A DNA stretch of 64,000 bases from Allorhizobium ampelinum S4 (GTDB taxonomy: Bacteria; Pseudomonadota; Alphaproteobacteria; Rhizobiales; Rhizobiaceae). Position numbers and translations under genes: made by a program. The stretch is from the NCBI RefSeq assembly GCF_000016285.1, contig NC_011982.1, forward strand, positions 194,825-258,824, written 5' to 3'. Below are positions 8,208 through 17,666 of the stretch, in pieces; within the stretch, counting starts at the first letter, position 1, and every line of letters starts with the position of its first letter. Below the pieces are notes generated by a model, which worked only from the letters and a program-made list of their open reading frames with translations, ran no database searches and was not told the DNA's origin.

Positions 8208-8717
8208 GTGCGCGACGTGGTGCTCACGATCCATTGGAAGGGCGGTCAGCACTCGGAGCTGAGAGTTCGCAAGCCTCAGAGCGGTGAACACGGGTGCGCC
8301 ACAACGGAAGACGCCTTGGCAGTGATGCGGAGCATGGCTGGACGCTGGTCCGATGAACATATCGCCGCGTCGCTCAATCGAATGGGCATGCCGACCGGGC
8401 AAGGAAAAACCTGGACCGCGCACCGTGTCGCTTCGGTGAGGCGCGTACGCGCCATCCACGCATACAAATCAGCCGACAAAGACGGCGACTGGCTGGCCAT
8501 GACCGAGGCTGCGGCGGCTTTGGGCGTGACCAACCACCGGATACGACACTTGATCAAGACGAGGGTGTTGTCTGCCGAGCAGGTGGTTCCCGGCGCACCG
8601 TATCAAATCCGGGCCAGTGACCTCAATTCTGCGAACGTCCGAGCCGCGATAGTGCGAAAGGGTCGCCCGTGTCGCATTGCTGATGCGGAGACGCTTCCAA
8701 TGTTTACAGATACCTAG
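8208..8717 (+). pseudogene. C-terminal remnant of a large serine recombinase
   Basis: The frame encodes VVLTIHWKGGQHSELRVRKP, ALAVMRSMAGRWSDEHIAASLNRMGMPTGQG and WTAHRVASVRRVR, a C-terminal region often found in rhizobial large serine recombinases (resolvase-like proteins with a long tail). The catalytic N-terminal serine domain is missing, and the region starts only 60 bases outside the T-DNA 1 right border. The assignment is from remembered similarity and moderately sure. Confidence 0.5.
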
Positions 8718-8721
8718 AGAA

Positions 8722-8830
8722 GGATTGCACAATGACTCAGGTCCGCCAAGGGGCCTGATGGTCCGCTCGACGCTGTTGTTATCGGGCATGTTGCCATCGG
8801 CGCCCCACGAACGCTCGGCAGATTCGATCC
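8722..8830 (-). pseudogene. IS66-family TnpC fragment
   Basis: The minus strand encodes MPDNNSVERTIRPL, matching the DNNSVERTIRP block near the catalytic end of IS66 TnpC transposases. The match is lost soon after on both sides, so only a scrap remains. Confidence 0.5.
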
Positions 8831-9024
8831 TGTCATGTTAGAATTGTCGTGTCGGGACAGGGGCGTCGGAGTGCGAAGATGCGGGCAGGCCGAATTGACT
8901 TTGAGCTGCGAGCTCGCGTTGTTATCTGGCCGCCCCTGCGACTATCCCGTCTGCGCTGCGAGCGCGTATCCGTAGATGTCGCACAGCCCGCGCACTCCCC
9001 CATCAACAACATGGAGGATTTTAC

Positions 9025-10223
9025 ATGCGGTCGATCGGAATGGATGTGCATCGAAGTTTTGCGCAGGTCGCGTTTCTTGACCGGGGCAAGGTCATGGAAG
9101 AATTCCGGGTGGAACTGGATTACGACGCTGTGGTGGCCTTTGGGCAGAAGCTTCGAAAAGATGACGAAGTCAGACTGGAAGCGACCGGGAACACCTCGGC
9201 CATCGTAAGGTTGCTAACGCCTTTCGTGGCCAAGGTCGTTATCGCGAACCCGCTTCAGGTGAAGGCCATCGCCCACGCGCGCGTGAAGACAGACAAAGTC
9301 GACGCGAGGATTCTGGCGCAGCTTCATGCCGCCGGCTTTTTGCCAGAGGTCTGGGCCGCGGATGACGATACCCTGAACCTGCGTCGTCTCGTGTCGGAGC
9401 GCGCGGCGCTCGTGCGATCAGTGCGACGGGTGAAGAGCCGGGTCCAGGCCGTTCTCCACGCCAATCTCGTGCCGAAATACTCGGGACATCTGTTCGGAAA
9501 AGGCGGCAGGGACTGGCTCTCGACGGCCCCGTTGCCCAATGCAGAGCGCGACCTCCTCGCCATCTCGATGAACTGGACTGGCTGAAGGGCAAGCTTGAAA
9601 AGCTGGATGGCGCCATGGCGCGAATTGCGCTCGACGACACTCGCACGCGCAAGCTGATGACGATCGCCGGGATAAATTCCGTGGTTTCCACGGCGGTGAT
9701 GGCCGCCATTGGCGACATCTCCCGGTTCCCGACGCCCGACCGGCTTGCGAGCTACTTCGGCTTGACCCCGCGGGTGCGCCAGTCCGGCGACCGCGGGGCA
9801 GTCCATGGCCGCATCTCGAAACAGGGAAACGCGATTGCCAGAACGATGCTGATTGAAGCTGCCTGGTCGGCCGCGTCGGTTCCGGGGCCGCTGCGTGCCT
9901 TCTTTCTCCGGATCAAGGACCGCAAAGGCCTCAACGTCGCGGCGGTCGCTACGGCGCGCAAGATCGCAAATCTGATCTGGCAGTTGCTGACCAAGAAGGC
10001 CCCCTACAGATGGGCTCGGCCCGCCTTTGTTGCTATGAAGATGCGCAAGCTTGAGCTGCGTGCCGGCGCAGCCAAAGCACATGGGCCAGCTGGTCCCGCC
10101 CGCGATTACTGGATCAAGGAAATCCGCCATCGAGAGATGGAGCTTGTTGCACAGGCGGAGGCAGCCTACGCGGCCATGGTCGAAGCCTGGAGAGATAGGC
10201 CACCTAAACCACAAAAGGGCTGA
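9025..10223 (+). pseudogene. IS110-family transposase, frameshifted
   Basis: The N-terminal part (9025-9585) begins RSIGMDVHRSFAQVAF with the DEDD-type RuvC-like domain (IGMDVH, ARVKTDKVDARILAQL). The C-terminal part (from about 9567 in another frame to 10223) carries LDELDWLKGKLEKLDG, LMTIAGINSVVSTAVMAAIGD, and LASYFGLTPRVRQSG...GRISKQGN, the transposase_20 domain with its conserved serine region. A single-base shift near 9570 separates them. Joined, they give a normal-length (about 400 aa) transposase. IS110 elements lack obvious terminal repeats, so the element ends are not placed. Confidence 0.8.
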
Positions 10224-10228
10224 TAAAG

Positions 10229-11383
10229 GGGCTGTTCAACAACATCCGTGTCGATTTCGACCCGGCCATCGTCGATGTAGACGCTCAAACGGCTGATGGG
10301 CAAGTGCGCCAGGCTGCGTTCAAGGGGCTGCGAGAGGATAAGCCCGCAAAAGAAGTCGAGGCCGAGAAGCCGGCAGAACCTGCCGAAGTCGATACGCCCG
10401 ACCCGGAAACTGCTCGCAAGCCGGCCCCGACGCCGACGACATCTTCCCGTCTTCGCAAGGGTGCAAAGGTCGACGTCATGGGCGTCCTGGTCTCCAGCCC
10501 GGACAAGGAGTTGTGGCCTGACGCACTTGATGGCGAACCCGTAACGAAAGTGGACCTCGCTCACTATTATGAGGCAGTCGGGCCTTGGCTCATCGATCAT
10601 ATCAAGGGCCGGCCGTGCTCAATCATTCGCACGCCTGACGGTATTGGCGGGGAGCAGTTCTTCCAAAGGCATGCGATGCAGGGGACATCAAACCTGATCG
10701 AACAGGTGAAAGTCTCAGGCGACAAGCAGCCGTACCTCCAGATCGGCCGCGTCGAGGGTTTGGCCGCGATCGCACAGATCGGCGGCGCCGAGCTACATCC
10801 GTGGAACTGCGAACCCTATCAGCCTGAAGTCCCCGGTCGTCTCGTCTTCGATCTGGACCCAGGCCCGGATGTCGACTTCGCGACAGTGGTAGAAGGTGCA
10901 CGAGAAATCAGGGATCGGCTTGAAGAGCTGGGTCTGGTCAGCTTCTGCAAGACGACGGGCGGCAAAGGGCTCCATGTTGTAACGCCGCTCGCTGTTCCGA
11001 AGGGCAAGAAGCTGAGCTGGGACGAAGGCAAGGCTTTCGCGCACGACGTGTGTCTGCAGATGGCCCGCGACAATCCCGAGCTTTACCTGACCAAGATGTC
11101 CAAGGCGCAGCGTGAAGGCCGTATCTTCCTGGATTATCTGAGAAACGACCGCACCTCGACGGCGGTGGCTCCCCTGTCGCCCCGTGCCCGGCCGGGAGCA
11201 ACCGTCTCGATGCCCTTGAACTGGGCTCAAGTAAAAAAAGGTCTCGATCCGAAGCGGTTCACAATTCGCACGGTGCCTGGACTTCTGAAGGATAATACGG
11301 CGTGGCAGGACTATTGCGATGGTCAAAGGCCGCTAGAGCAGGCGATCAAGCGCTTGGAGAAACTTATGAGGCGGGCTGCGTGA
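10229..11383 (+). pseudogene. ligD: Truncated LigD: end of ligase domain plus polymerase domain
   Basis: The frame is open from 10229, beginning with [19 protein letters not shown], the end of the ATP-dependent ligase OB fold of multidomain LigD. It continues through a Pro/Ala/Glu-rich linker into the complete primase/polymerase (POL) domain: [34 protein letters not shown], the metal-binding FDLDPG, and [13 protein letters not shown]. The catalytic ligase N terminus is missing, replaced by the IS110-like element upstream. In bacterial non-homologous end joining LigD works with Ku; a Ku fragment lies convergent just downstream. Whether the residual POL domain is still made is unknown. Confidence 0.75.
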
Positions 11384-11446
11384 CCATACATTGCCCGCTT
11401 CAAGAAGCCATTAGGTGGCGTCGCCGCCGCTCAAGATAGGCAGAGA

Positions 11447-11809
11447 TCATCCGGCTTTGCGGGATTTGAGTTCTTTGGCAACCGACTTTTTCAAGGCATC
11501 CATGATGTTGACGACGTTGCTCTTTTCCTCGTCGTCGCCCTTTGTGGATTTCGAAGCCTTCGCTTTGCTCGGTTTCTTTGCCTTCTTCTTATCGGCGATG
11601 AGCTTCAGCAAGCTTTCTTGAATAGGATCGGACACCATCTCCGGTGACCAGTCCTGCATGCGCTTTTTGATAACTGCCAACGGTTCGTTTCCATCCACGA
11701 TCCGATTGCCAACCTCTTTCACGTTCCCCGCCACGACATTCCATCCACCCATCATCGCGAATTGCGAGAAACAGCCATGCAAACATGGTACCAAATCGCT
11801 GGCATTCAA
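11447..11809 (-). pseudogene. ku: C-terminal fragment of a Ku-type end-joining protein
   Basis: The C-terminal half reads VSDPIQESLLKLIADKKKAK, a lysine-rich tail, and NVVNIMDALKKSVAKELKSR. Rhizobial Ku proteins end with a similar basic region and NVV(N/D)LMDALK block. The DNA-embracing Ku core is missing, and the first 45 or so residues look unrelated. It converges on the truncated ligD, as in a decayed end-joining locus. Confidence 0.55.
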
Positions 11810-11899
11810 GCCGCCTAAACCAGAACCTCAACCCCAAATCATGACTGCGAAGCGCTAAGTTTACATTGCCATGCGACCCACAAGACGCCGAGGATCAAG

Positions 11900-12187
11900 G
11901 CCTGGCTCGCACGCCGCCCGCATTGGCATGTTCACTTCACGCCAACGTCAGTCAGCCTCCTGGATCAATCAAGTCGAGCGGTGGTTTGCAGAGCTGACGC
12001 GCAAGCAATTGCAACGCGGTGTCATCGTTCCACCGCCGAACTGGAAGCCGACATCGACGCGTTTATCGCAACGCACAACGAGAATCCCAAGCCATACAGA
12101 TGGGTGAAATCCGCCGGCCAAATCCTCGCCTCCGTCAAGCGATTCTGCCAAAAAACAATGAGCCGAACTTCAGATTCCGGTGACTAG
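11900..12187 (+). pseudogene. IS630-family transposase, C-terminal remnant
   Basis: Two frames must be combined: ASWINQVERWFAELTRKQLQRGV and then HRSTAELEADIDAFIATHNENPKPYRWVKSA...QILASVKRFCQ. Together they are the typical end of IS630/mariner-like transposases of rhizobia. A frameshift near 12025 and loss of the N terminus make it dead. Confidence 0.7.
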
Positions 12188-12510
12188 CCGTTTTGATTGA
12201 ATTCGGTAGCGCTGAATAACGACTGACGGGGCTCCCCAGCATGCCTCGGCAGCAAACCGATCGCGGACGTTACTATTGAAACACAGTTTCTGTTTAACGA
12301 GCTGTCAGGGAATGATAGTCGTCAAGTAAGATCGCGGTCAAAAATGAAAACTCGATATATCTATGAAAATATTGATACAAAAAGCGGTAATCCTAAGAGG
12401 CGTCCATTATAACTATGTATTAATGTGCGATATATAAATATATCTACAATATTAGAACGTTATTTATGATGATGATTGGGAAGATATACGAAATATGGAA
12501 GGGCTGAAAA
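12188..12510. other. AT-rich leader before a HAD phosphatase gene
   Basis: No gene is visible. The base composition drops sharply (many A/T runs between 12340 and 12500) relative to the flanking insertion sequences and matches the gene downstream, suggesting that leader and gene arrived together. Confidence 0.5.
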
Positions 12511-13134
12511 ATGGACGCCTATAAGCTAATAATATTTGATTTTGATGGTACATTGGCCGACAGCGGCGGCTGGATGATAAGCGCTCTGAGGGAAATGTCC
12601 GAACGTCACCGATTTATAACGCCCAACGACACTCAGATTGAATATCTGCGTGGCCTTTCAGTCTGCCAGGTTTTGAAATGGCTGAGAGTTCCGATTTGGC
12701 GCATTCCTCTGATCGTGAAAGATTTGCGTGAACTGGCTCGCGAGGCCACGTTCCATATATTCCCTAGGACAGAAAAGGTCTTATTTCTCCTCCAAGATCA
12801 AGGGGTGGAGCTTGCAATCTTAAGTTCGAACAGCATTGAAAATATTCAGCGCGTGCTCGGGCCATTGGAGGGATACTTTGCTCATATAGAGGGTAGCTCG
12901 CCGATATTTGGGAAGGGCAAAAGGATCAATAAGATACTTCGTCGGTGTAATAAGTCTCGGAATGAAGTCCTTCTTGTCGGAGATGAGGTACGTGATATTG
13001 AGGCGGCGACGAGCCAAAATATTGCCTCCGCAGCAGTAACGTGGGGTTATGCCAAAAGAGAAGCTTTGGCGTACAGCAATCCCACTCACATTCTCGACGA
13101 TATTGAGGAATTAATAGACTTGAAACCTATATAG
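12511..13134 (+). CDS. HAD-superfamily phosphatase, phosphoglycolate phosphatase-like
   Basis: 207 residues with all HAD motifs in order: motif I IIFDFDGTLADSGG (nucleophile and general acid aspartates), motif II LAILSSNS, the lysine region FGKGKRINKILRR, and motif III VLLVGDEVRDIEAA. A helical cap follows motif I, so it belongs to the Gph-like group acting on a small phosphorylated substrate. A ribosome binding site (GGAAGGG) stands 8 bases before the ATG, so it is a bacterial rather than a plant-expressed gene. It is much richer in A+T than its neighbours and is stranded between insertion sequences, which suggests transfer. Its substrate cannot be read from sequence. Confidence 0.75.
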   Translation: MDAYKLIIFDFDGTLADSGGWMISALREMSERHRFITPNDTQIEYLRGLSVCQVLKWLRVPIWRIPLIVKDLRELAREATFHIFPRTEKVLFLLQDQGVELAILSSNSIENIQRVLGPLEGYFAHIEGSSPIFGKGKRINKILRRCNKSRNEVLLVGDEVRDIEAATSQNIASAAVTWGYAKREALAYSNPTHILDDIEELIDLKPI

Positions 13135-13327
13135 AGAAGAAGAACTGCGCCTGATGTGCTGATAATACTAAATTCACATTTACAATTACATTGAAATTAC
13201 TGCGCATGCAGAGAGGATTAGGGCTGAAAGCGGATGTCGTCAGATTTGCCAGTAGTCGATGAACGCCCCCGGTTTTACGCCAGAAGCATACATGGACGGT
13301 AAGGGTCTGAACTGCGGCATTCAACGG

Positions 13328-14893
13328 CTTGCAATTACCCACATCTGAGTGTCGCTGCGATTTCGGTTCCGAGGCGAATGTCCGTCAGCCGGCTGAGACC
13401 GCGCCAGACGACCGTATTTCCTGGTGGCGGATCTGATGTTCTTGCGAGGTAACCACCTAAACGAGCGAGTTTGGTGAGATAGAAGTTTAGCGATCCCGGC
13501 GTCGCCTGCCGGTTACCTGCGTTGCTGACCATTTGATCAAGAATTTCAATTTCCTGTTCGGTGAGGGCCGCAGTTGGCGGTATTTCGGGCGCACTGCGCG
13601 CGAGCATTGTCAACCAGAGCACCCTCCAGCTCATAATGCAGAACATGGCGACGAGGTTTGCCAGTCGATCGGCCGTTCGTAATCTTGCATCTTCAGCCCG
13701 GCAACCCGACTTCAGGATCTTATGGAAGACCTCAATCTTCCAGCGCATCGCGTACCATTTGATTTTTTCGACGGCATCCTCGCAGCTATGTACCTCAAGA
13801 TCGGTCAGTAGCTTCCACTCGATGCGCTTGCTGCCGGGCGGAGGGTTGGGCTCCACCGCGTGGATGACGGTCAGGTCTAAAGCAGGATATCGTTTCATCT
13901 TGCCGATGGGCGGCAACACCCGGATCCGTTTGAATCGGATATCCAGGTGGACTTTAGTGACCTCGTCGGTATCGGCGCGAACTTCGATAAGGTGCCGTCC
14001 GGCAGTTTCAACATCGCGCATTTCAGCCGATATCGTGTGATCCCCGTTGCCAGCCAACCTGTCGACGACCGTGCGCACGACGAAGTGCGTGCCAAGCTCC
14101 TTGGTCAGGCAGTAGAGTTCGTAGATATCACTTTCGCGATCGCCTACATGAATGCATCGGTCAGGTTGGCCAAGCAGGCCGACGGATTGCCGCAGATTTT
14201 CAAGCCAACGGATGCTTTCCTTGGTTTCGATCGGAACACGCGTCGGATTAATCTTGCGCTTGAGCTGGGCCGTGCCCTTGAACTTGTCGCGGCTCCAGAA
14301 TTTGACGGCCGCCAACCCCAAGGGTAGCCCATCCAAAGTTACAGCAAGGCTCGAATGCATCAATATTCCGCAGACCGTGTGGTGGCGCAGCCGCTCCTGT
14401 TTGTCTCGGCCACTGTTGACGCTCTTGGTAAAGCCAACGGCATGCGGATTACGGCGCTGATAGGTGAACTCAGTTGTGTCCCGCAGCACCAGGATCGGAC
14501 CTTGGGAAGCATCGTAGCGCTGAGCGGTCGCGGCGAAATGACCGTTGAGGATATCGCCTTCCTCAACATTCGGGTTGGAGAAAAACCGATAAGCCGCTTT
14601 CGTGTTGGCCCAATCCTGGCAGGCGAAAGGAATAGAGCCGCCCATGTGCTCCCCGAGCTGTCGTAAAAGTTCTGTGCAGCGTCGGCCAAGGCGAACATCC
14701 TTGAAACACCCCGCGTCTATTTCCTGCTTGCTCCAATGGCCGTCACTATCAGCCATCACATCGTCACGAACCGACATAAAGCACCGCCTCAAAAGAATCA
14801 GGTGCTCGACACAGAATCACAAGTGATTCTTTCAATTCAAGATTTCAACGAAAGTTTTCCCAAAGGAGTCAGCTACTTATGGGTAATTGCAAG
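13328..14893 (-). mobile_element. Intact IS4-family element with 9-bp target duplication
   Basis: Ends carry inverted repeats starting CTTGCAATTACCCA (13328 inward, and its complement ending at 14893). The element is flanked by a perfect 9-bp direct repeat ATTCAACGG (13319-13327 and 14894-14902), which proves simple transposition. Length is 1566 bases with one full-length transposase gene. A worn partial copy lies at 23247. Confidence 0.9.
13335..14792 (-). CDS. IS4-family (IS50-like) transposase
   Basis: About 480 residues, full length. Visible features: DVRLGRRCTELLRQLGEH and IPFACQDWANTKAAYRFFSN near the N terminus (the IS50-type DNA-binding region), the first DDE aspartate in VLRDTTEF, the second in HVGDRESDIYEL, and the catalytic glutamate in the YAMRWKIEVFHKILKSG block (Y-(2)-R-(3)-E-(6)-K signature). 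A more internal start at MSVRDD (14777) is equally plausible. Nothing interrupts the gene, so the element may still be active. Confidence 0.9.
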   Translation of the reverse strand: MRRCFMSVRDDVMADSDGHWSKQEIDAGCFKDVRLGRRCTELLRQLGEHMGGSIPFACQDWANTKAAYRFFSNPNVEEGDILNGHFAATAQRYDASQGPILVLRDTTEFTYQRRNPHAVGFTKSVNSGRDKQERLRHHTVCGILMHSSLAVTLDGLPLGLAAVKFWSRDKFKGTAQLKRKINPTRVPIETKESIRWLENLRQSVGLLGQPDRCIHVGDRESDIYELYCLTKELGTHFVVRTVVDRLAGNGDHTISAEMRDVETAGRHLIEVRADTDEVTKVHLDIRFKRIRVLPPIGKMKRYPALDLTVIHAVEPNPPPGSKRIEWKLLTDLEVHSCEDAVEKIKWYAMRWKIEVFHKILKSGCRAEDARLRTADRLANLVAMFCIMSWRVLWLTMLARSAPEIPPTAALTEQEIEILDQMVSNAGNRQATPGSLNFYLTKLARLGGYLARTSDPPPGNTVVWRGLSRLTDIRLGTEIAATLRCG

Positions 14894-14981
14894 ATTCAAC
14901 GGAGGCTTACGTCGAAGCGACCACTGAGGATTTTGAAGTCATATGTCACACGCGAGTAAATGTCGACTGATTTTGCCCGTG

Positions 14982-15296
14982 TGAACCGCCCCGTGTTTAC
15001 CGGAGGCTCCAACTCGTGAGAAAGTGGAGCCATGACAAGCAAGACAACAAACAAATTTTCATCTGAAGTTCGGGCCCGAGCGGTGCGGCTTGTTTTGGAC
15101 CATGAAGCCGAACATCCGTCCCGTTGGGCCGCGATCTCATCGATAGCGGCCAAAATAGGCTGTGCGCCGCATACACTCCATGAGTGGGTCAAAAAGGCTG
15201 AGGTGGATACTGGTAAGCGGGCTGGATTGCGGAGCGATGTGGTTGAGAAGATGAAGGCTCTTGAGCGGGAGAACCGCGAGCTTCGTCAGGCCAACG
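14982..15296 (+). mobile_element. IS3-family element, copy B, left part only
   Basis: Starts with the same terminus as copy A (TGAACCGCCCCGTGTTTACC) and carries the beginning of orfA in the opposite orientation to copy A. It ends at 15296 where an IS256-family element begins. Copies A and B thus form an inverted pair around T-DNA 1 and the 8-15 kb segment. Confidence 0.8.
15032..15296 (+). pseudogene. IS3-family OrfA, truncated
   Basis: The first 88 residues are identical to the OrfA at 4088-4417; after LRQAN the frame runs into the IS256-family terminal repeat. The leucine-zipper end and all of orfB are missing. Confidence 0.85.
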
Positions 15297-16622
15297 GGGA
15301 GTGTCAGGAATTTCGTGTACGGGCGTGCGGTTGAACATTCGCGTCTACGCCCTTGCGGCCTGAAAGCGGTCCGCAAAGAGAATTGAGAACTGCGATTTTG
15401 CCATCGCCCATTCCCTGGGTGGCATCTTCCACTCTTTCTCCGATCTGTTCAAGACCAGATAGAGAAGTTTGGTCGCACCGTCGTCATTTGGGAAATGGCC
15501 TCTTGCCCGGACAGCGCGGCGCAGCTTGGAGTTCAGCGCTTCGATGGCGTTCGTGGTGTAAATGATCCGGCGCACGTCCTTGGGAAAGGCAAAGAAGGGG
15601 ATGACCTCCTGCCAGGCTCGCCGCCAAATCTGGGCGACGGCGGGGAATTTTCGGCCCCAGAAGCCACCCTCGAACGTCGTCAGGGCCGCCTCCGCCGCCT
15701 TGTCGTCGATAGCGCCGTAGATGGATTTCAGCTCTCGGGCCAGGTCCTTGCGGTCTTTCCAAGAGGCAAAATCCAGCGAGTTTCGTAGCAGGTGTACGAT
15801 GCAAGTTTGCACCGTCGTTTCTGCGAAGACTGCATTGATGGCCTCGGGAAAGCCCTTCAGGCCGTCAACGACGGCGATCAAGATGTCCTCGACGCCACGG
15901 TTCTTTAGCTCGTTCATCACCCGCAGCCAGAATTTCGCGCCCTCGTTGGTTTCGATCCAGAGGCCGAGAATTTCTTTCGTGCCATCGCCTCGTACGCCGA
16001 GCGCAATATGCACCGCCTTGTTGCGAACGTGGCCTTCATCCCTGATCTTGACCCGCAGCGCATCGAAGAATACCAGCGGATAGACCGGCTCTAGTGGCCG
16101 CGCTTGCCATATCGCCACCTCGTCCAGCACCGCGTCGGTGACGGCCGAGATCAAGTCTGGCGACACGTCGATGCCGTAAAGCTCCTGGACATGCCCGACG
16201 ATCTCGCGCGTGCTCATGCCTCGCGCGTACATCGATACGATCTTCTCATCGAAGCCTGGGAAGCGGCGCTGATATTTGGCAAGCAATTGAGGATCGAAAC
16301 TCGACTGCCGGTCGCGCGGGATGGAAAGCTCAAGCGAGCCGCTATCCGTCAGCACCGTCTTGCGGCCGTAGCCATTCCGGCTGTTGCCGGGGGTCGTTTC
16401 GCCAGAGAGGTGATGATCCATCTCTGCATTCAAAGCCCGCTCTGCCAGCGCCTTCTTCAGTTGATCGAGCAGTCCATTGCTCTCGAAAGCTGTCTTCGCG
16501 TCCGAACCCGCCAGAAGCTGGTCCAAAATACTATCCGGGATAATAGGCTCTTTCCGTCGTGCCATGGGTGATCTCCTTTGTACCCATTATGCACGCCCGT
16601 ACACGAAATTCCTGACACTCCC
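15297..16622 (-). mobile_element. IS256-family (Mutator-like) element
   Basis: Terminal inverted repeats of about 32 bases (starting GGGAGTGTCAGGAATTTCGT, positions 15297 and 16622 inward) bracket one transposase gene. The two flanks belong to different elements (IS3 orfA left, IS5 transposase right) and I see no matching 8-9 base duplication, so the element probably took part in a deletion or recombination after insertion. Confidence 0.85.
15345..16565 (-). CDS. IS256-family transposase
   Basis: 406 residues, typical length. Motifs of the Mutator transposase family are present: ERALNAEMDHHL, the arginine-rich PRDRQSSFDPQL, KIVSMYARGMSTREI, the first DDE aspartate in VFFDALRVKIRDEG, the second in AVVDGLKGFPEAI, QTCIVHLLRNSLDF, and the final glutamate in TTNAIEALNSKLRR. 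The gene is intact within its inverted repeats. Confidence 0.92.
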   Translation of the reverse strand: MARRKEPIIPDSILDQLLAGSDAKTAFESNGLLDQLKKALAERALNAEMDHHLSGETTPGNSRNGYGRKTVLTDSGSLELSIPRDRQSSFDPQLLAKYQRRFPGFDEKIVSMYARGMSTREIVGHVQELYGIDVSPDLISAVTDAVLDEVAIWQARPLEPVYPLVFFDALRVKIRDEGHVRNKAVHIALGVRGDGTKEILGLWIETNEGAKFWLRVMNELKNRGVEDILIAVVDGLKGFPEAINAVFAETTVQTCIVHLLRNSLDFASWKDRKDLARELKSIYGAIDDKAAEAALTTFEGGFWGRKFPAVAQIWRRAWQEVIPFFAFPKDVRRIIYTTNAIEALNSKLRRAVRARGHFPNDDGATKLLYLVLNRSEKEWKMPPREWAMAKSQFSILFADRFQAARA

Positions 16623-16790
16623 GACCGACCCATGCCTTGGGCATCCGCCCCCCTTTTGACTGTCGTGCACCGGCGGCATGGTGATGCGCCCGCACAATGG
16701 TACTGTCGATCATCAGCCATTCCAGATCGGACTCACGGGCAAGAACGGCGAGCATCTCGGTGAGAGACTGTTTGAGAACCCCTTGAACGG
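16623..16790 (-). pseudogene. IS5-family transposase, middle fragment
   Basis: The minus strand encodes LEWLMIDSTIVRAHHHAAGA followed by RMPKAWVGR, the first-aspartate region of IS5-group transposases. It is cut at 16622 by the IS256 end. A matching N-terminal scrap in the same orientation lies at 18003-18080, so both may come from one element split by later insertions. Confidence 0.6.
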
Positions 16791-16844
16791 CTTTGTGTCA
16801 TGTGATTCAAGCTTGGGATGTGGACCTCAACGACGCGTGGCCGA

Positions 16845-17382
16845 ATGGCCGACATTGCCAAGAAGACGAAACGCTACCCGACGGATCTGACCGATGAGGA
16901 ATGGGCCTGCATACAGCCTTTCCTACCCGGCGCGCGTAGGAACGGTCGTCCAGTTGAGACGAATTTGCGCGAGGTTTTGAACGCGATCCGTTATTTGGCG
17001 CGCTCGGGCGGCGGTTGGCGGATGCTGCCCAAGGATTTCCCGCCATGGCAGACCGTCTATTGGTGGTTTCGTCGCTTCGTCCGGCGTTTCATGTTCCAGA
17101 CGATCCATGATGTCGCGCTGATGCTCGACCGCCAGCGCTCGGGACGCGAAGCGAGCCCGACGGGCGGGGTTATCGATAGCCAGTCGGTCAAGGCTCCAGC
17201 AGCAAAGAAAAGAGGTTACGACGCCGGCAAGAAGATCGTTGGACGCAAGCGCCACATCGCGGTCGATACCGATGGCCGCTTGCTGATGGTCAATCTCACA
17301 CCCGCCGACATCTCCGACAGCGCCGGGGCGCAGTTGATGCTCGATAGCGTGAGCAAGCGCTGGCCCTGGCTCAAGCATCTGC
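16845..17382 (+). pseudogene. IS5-family (IS427/IS1031-like) transposase, C-terminally truncated
   Basis: Starts MADIAKKTKRYPTDLTDEEW and includes AIRYLARSGGGWRMLPKDFP, VYWWFRRFVR, GGVIDSQSVKAPAA (first DDE aspartate) and GRKRHIAVDTDGRLL (second). It loses its match after WLKHL near 17382, where the oppositely oriented IS3 orfB ends. The catalytic glutamate region is missing. Confidence 0.85.
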
Positions 17383-17666
17383 AATGCCTTCAAACCATTG
17401 TCATGCATGATGCGAGCAACCCTGTGGCGACCGACGCAAACCCCGTCTTCCTTCAGTTCCACCGTCATGCGTGGGCTTTCATAGGTTTCATGTGAGGTGG
17501 TGAACTGAGCCCGGATATGAGCCAAAAGAACCATGTCCGTCCTTTGCCGCAGGCTTGGTTTGCATATGTCCCAAGCGTAATATCCGCTTTCACTGACACC
17601 CAGAAGCGTGCAGGCACGCTGAACAGGAACATTGGCCTTCTCTGCCGCAATGACCTTGAATTTCAT
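17383..17666 (-). pseudogene. IS3-family OrfB, N-terminal part
   Basis: Encodes KFKVIAAEKANVPVQRACTL, SESGYYAW and ARIMHDNGLKALQ, the N-terminal HTH_21-like region of IS3 orfB (IS407/IS1400-like type). It stops at the junction with the IS5 transposase fragment at about 17382, before the DDE core. orfA overlaps its start by four bases. Confidence 0.8.
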
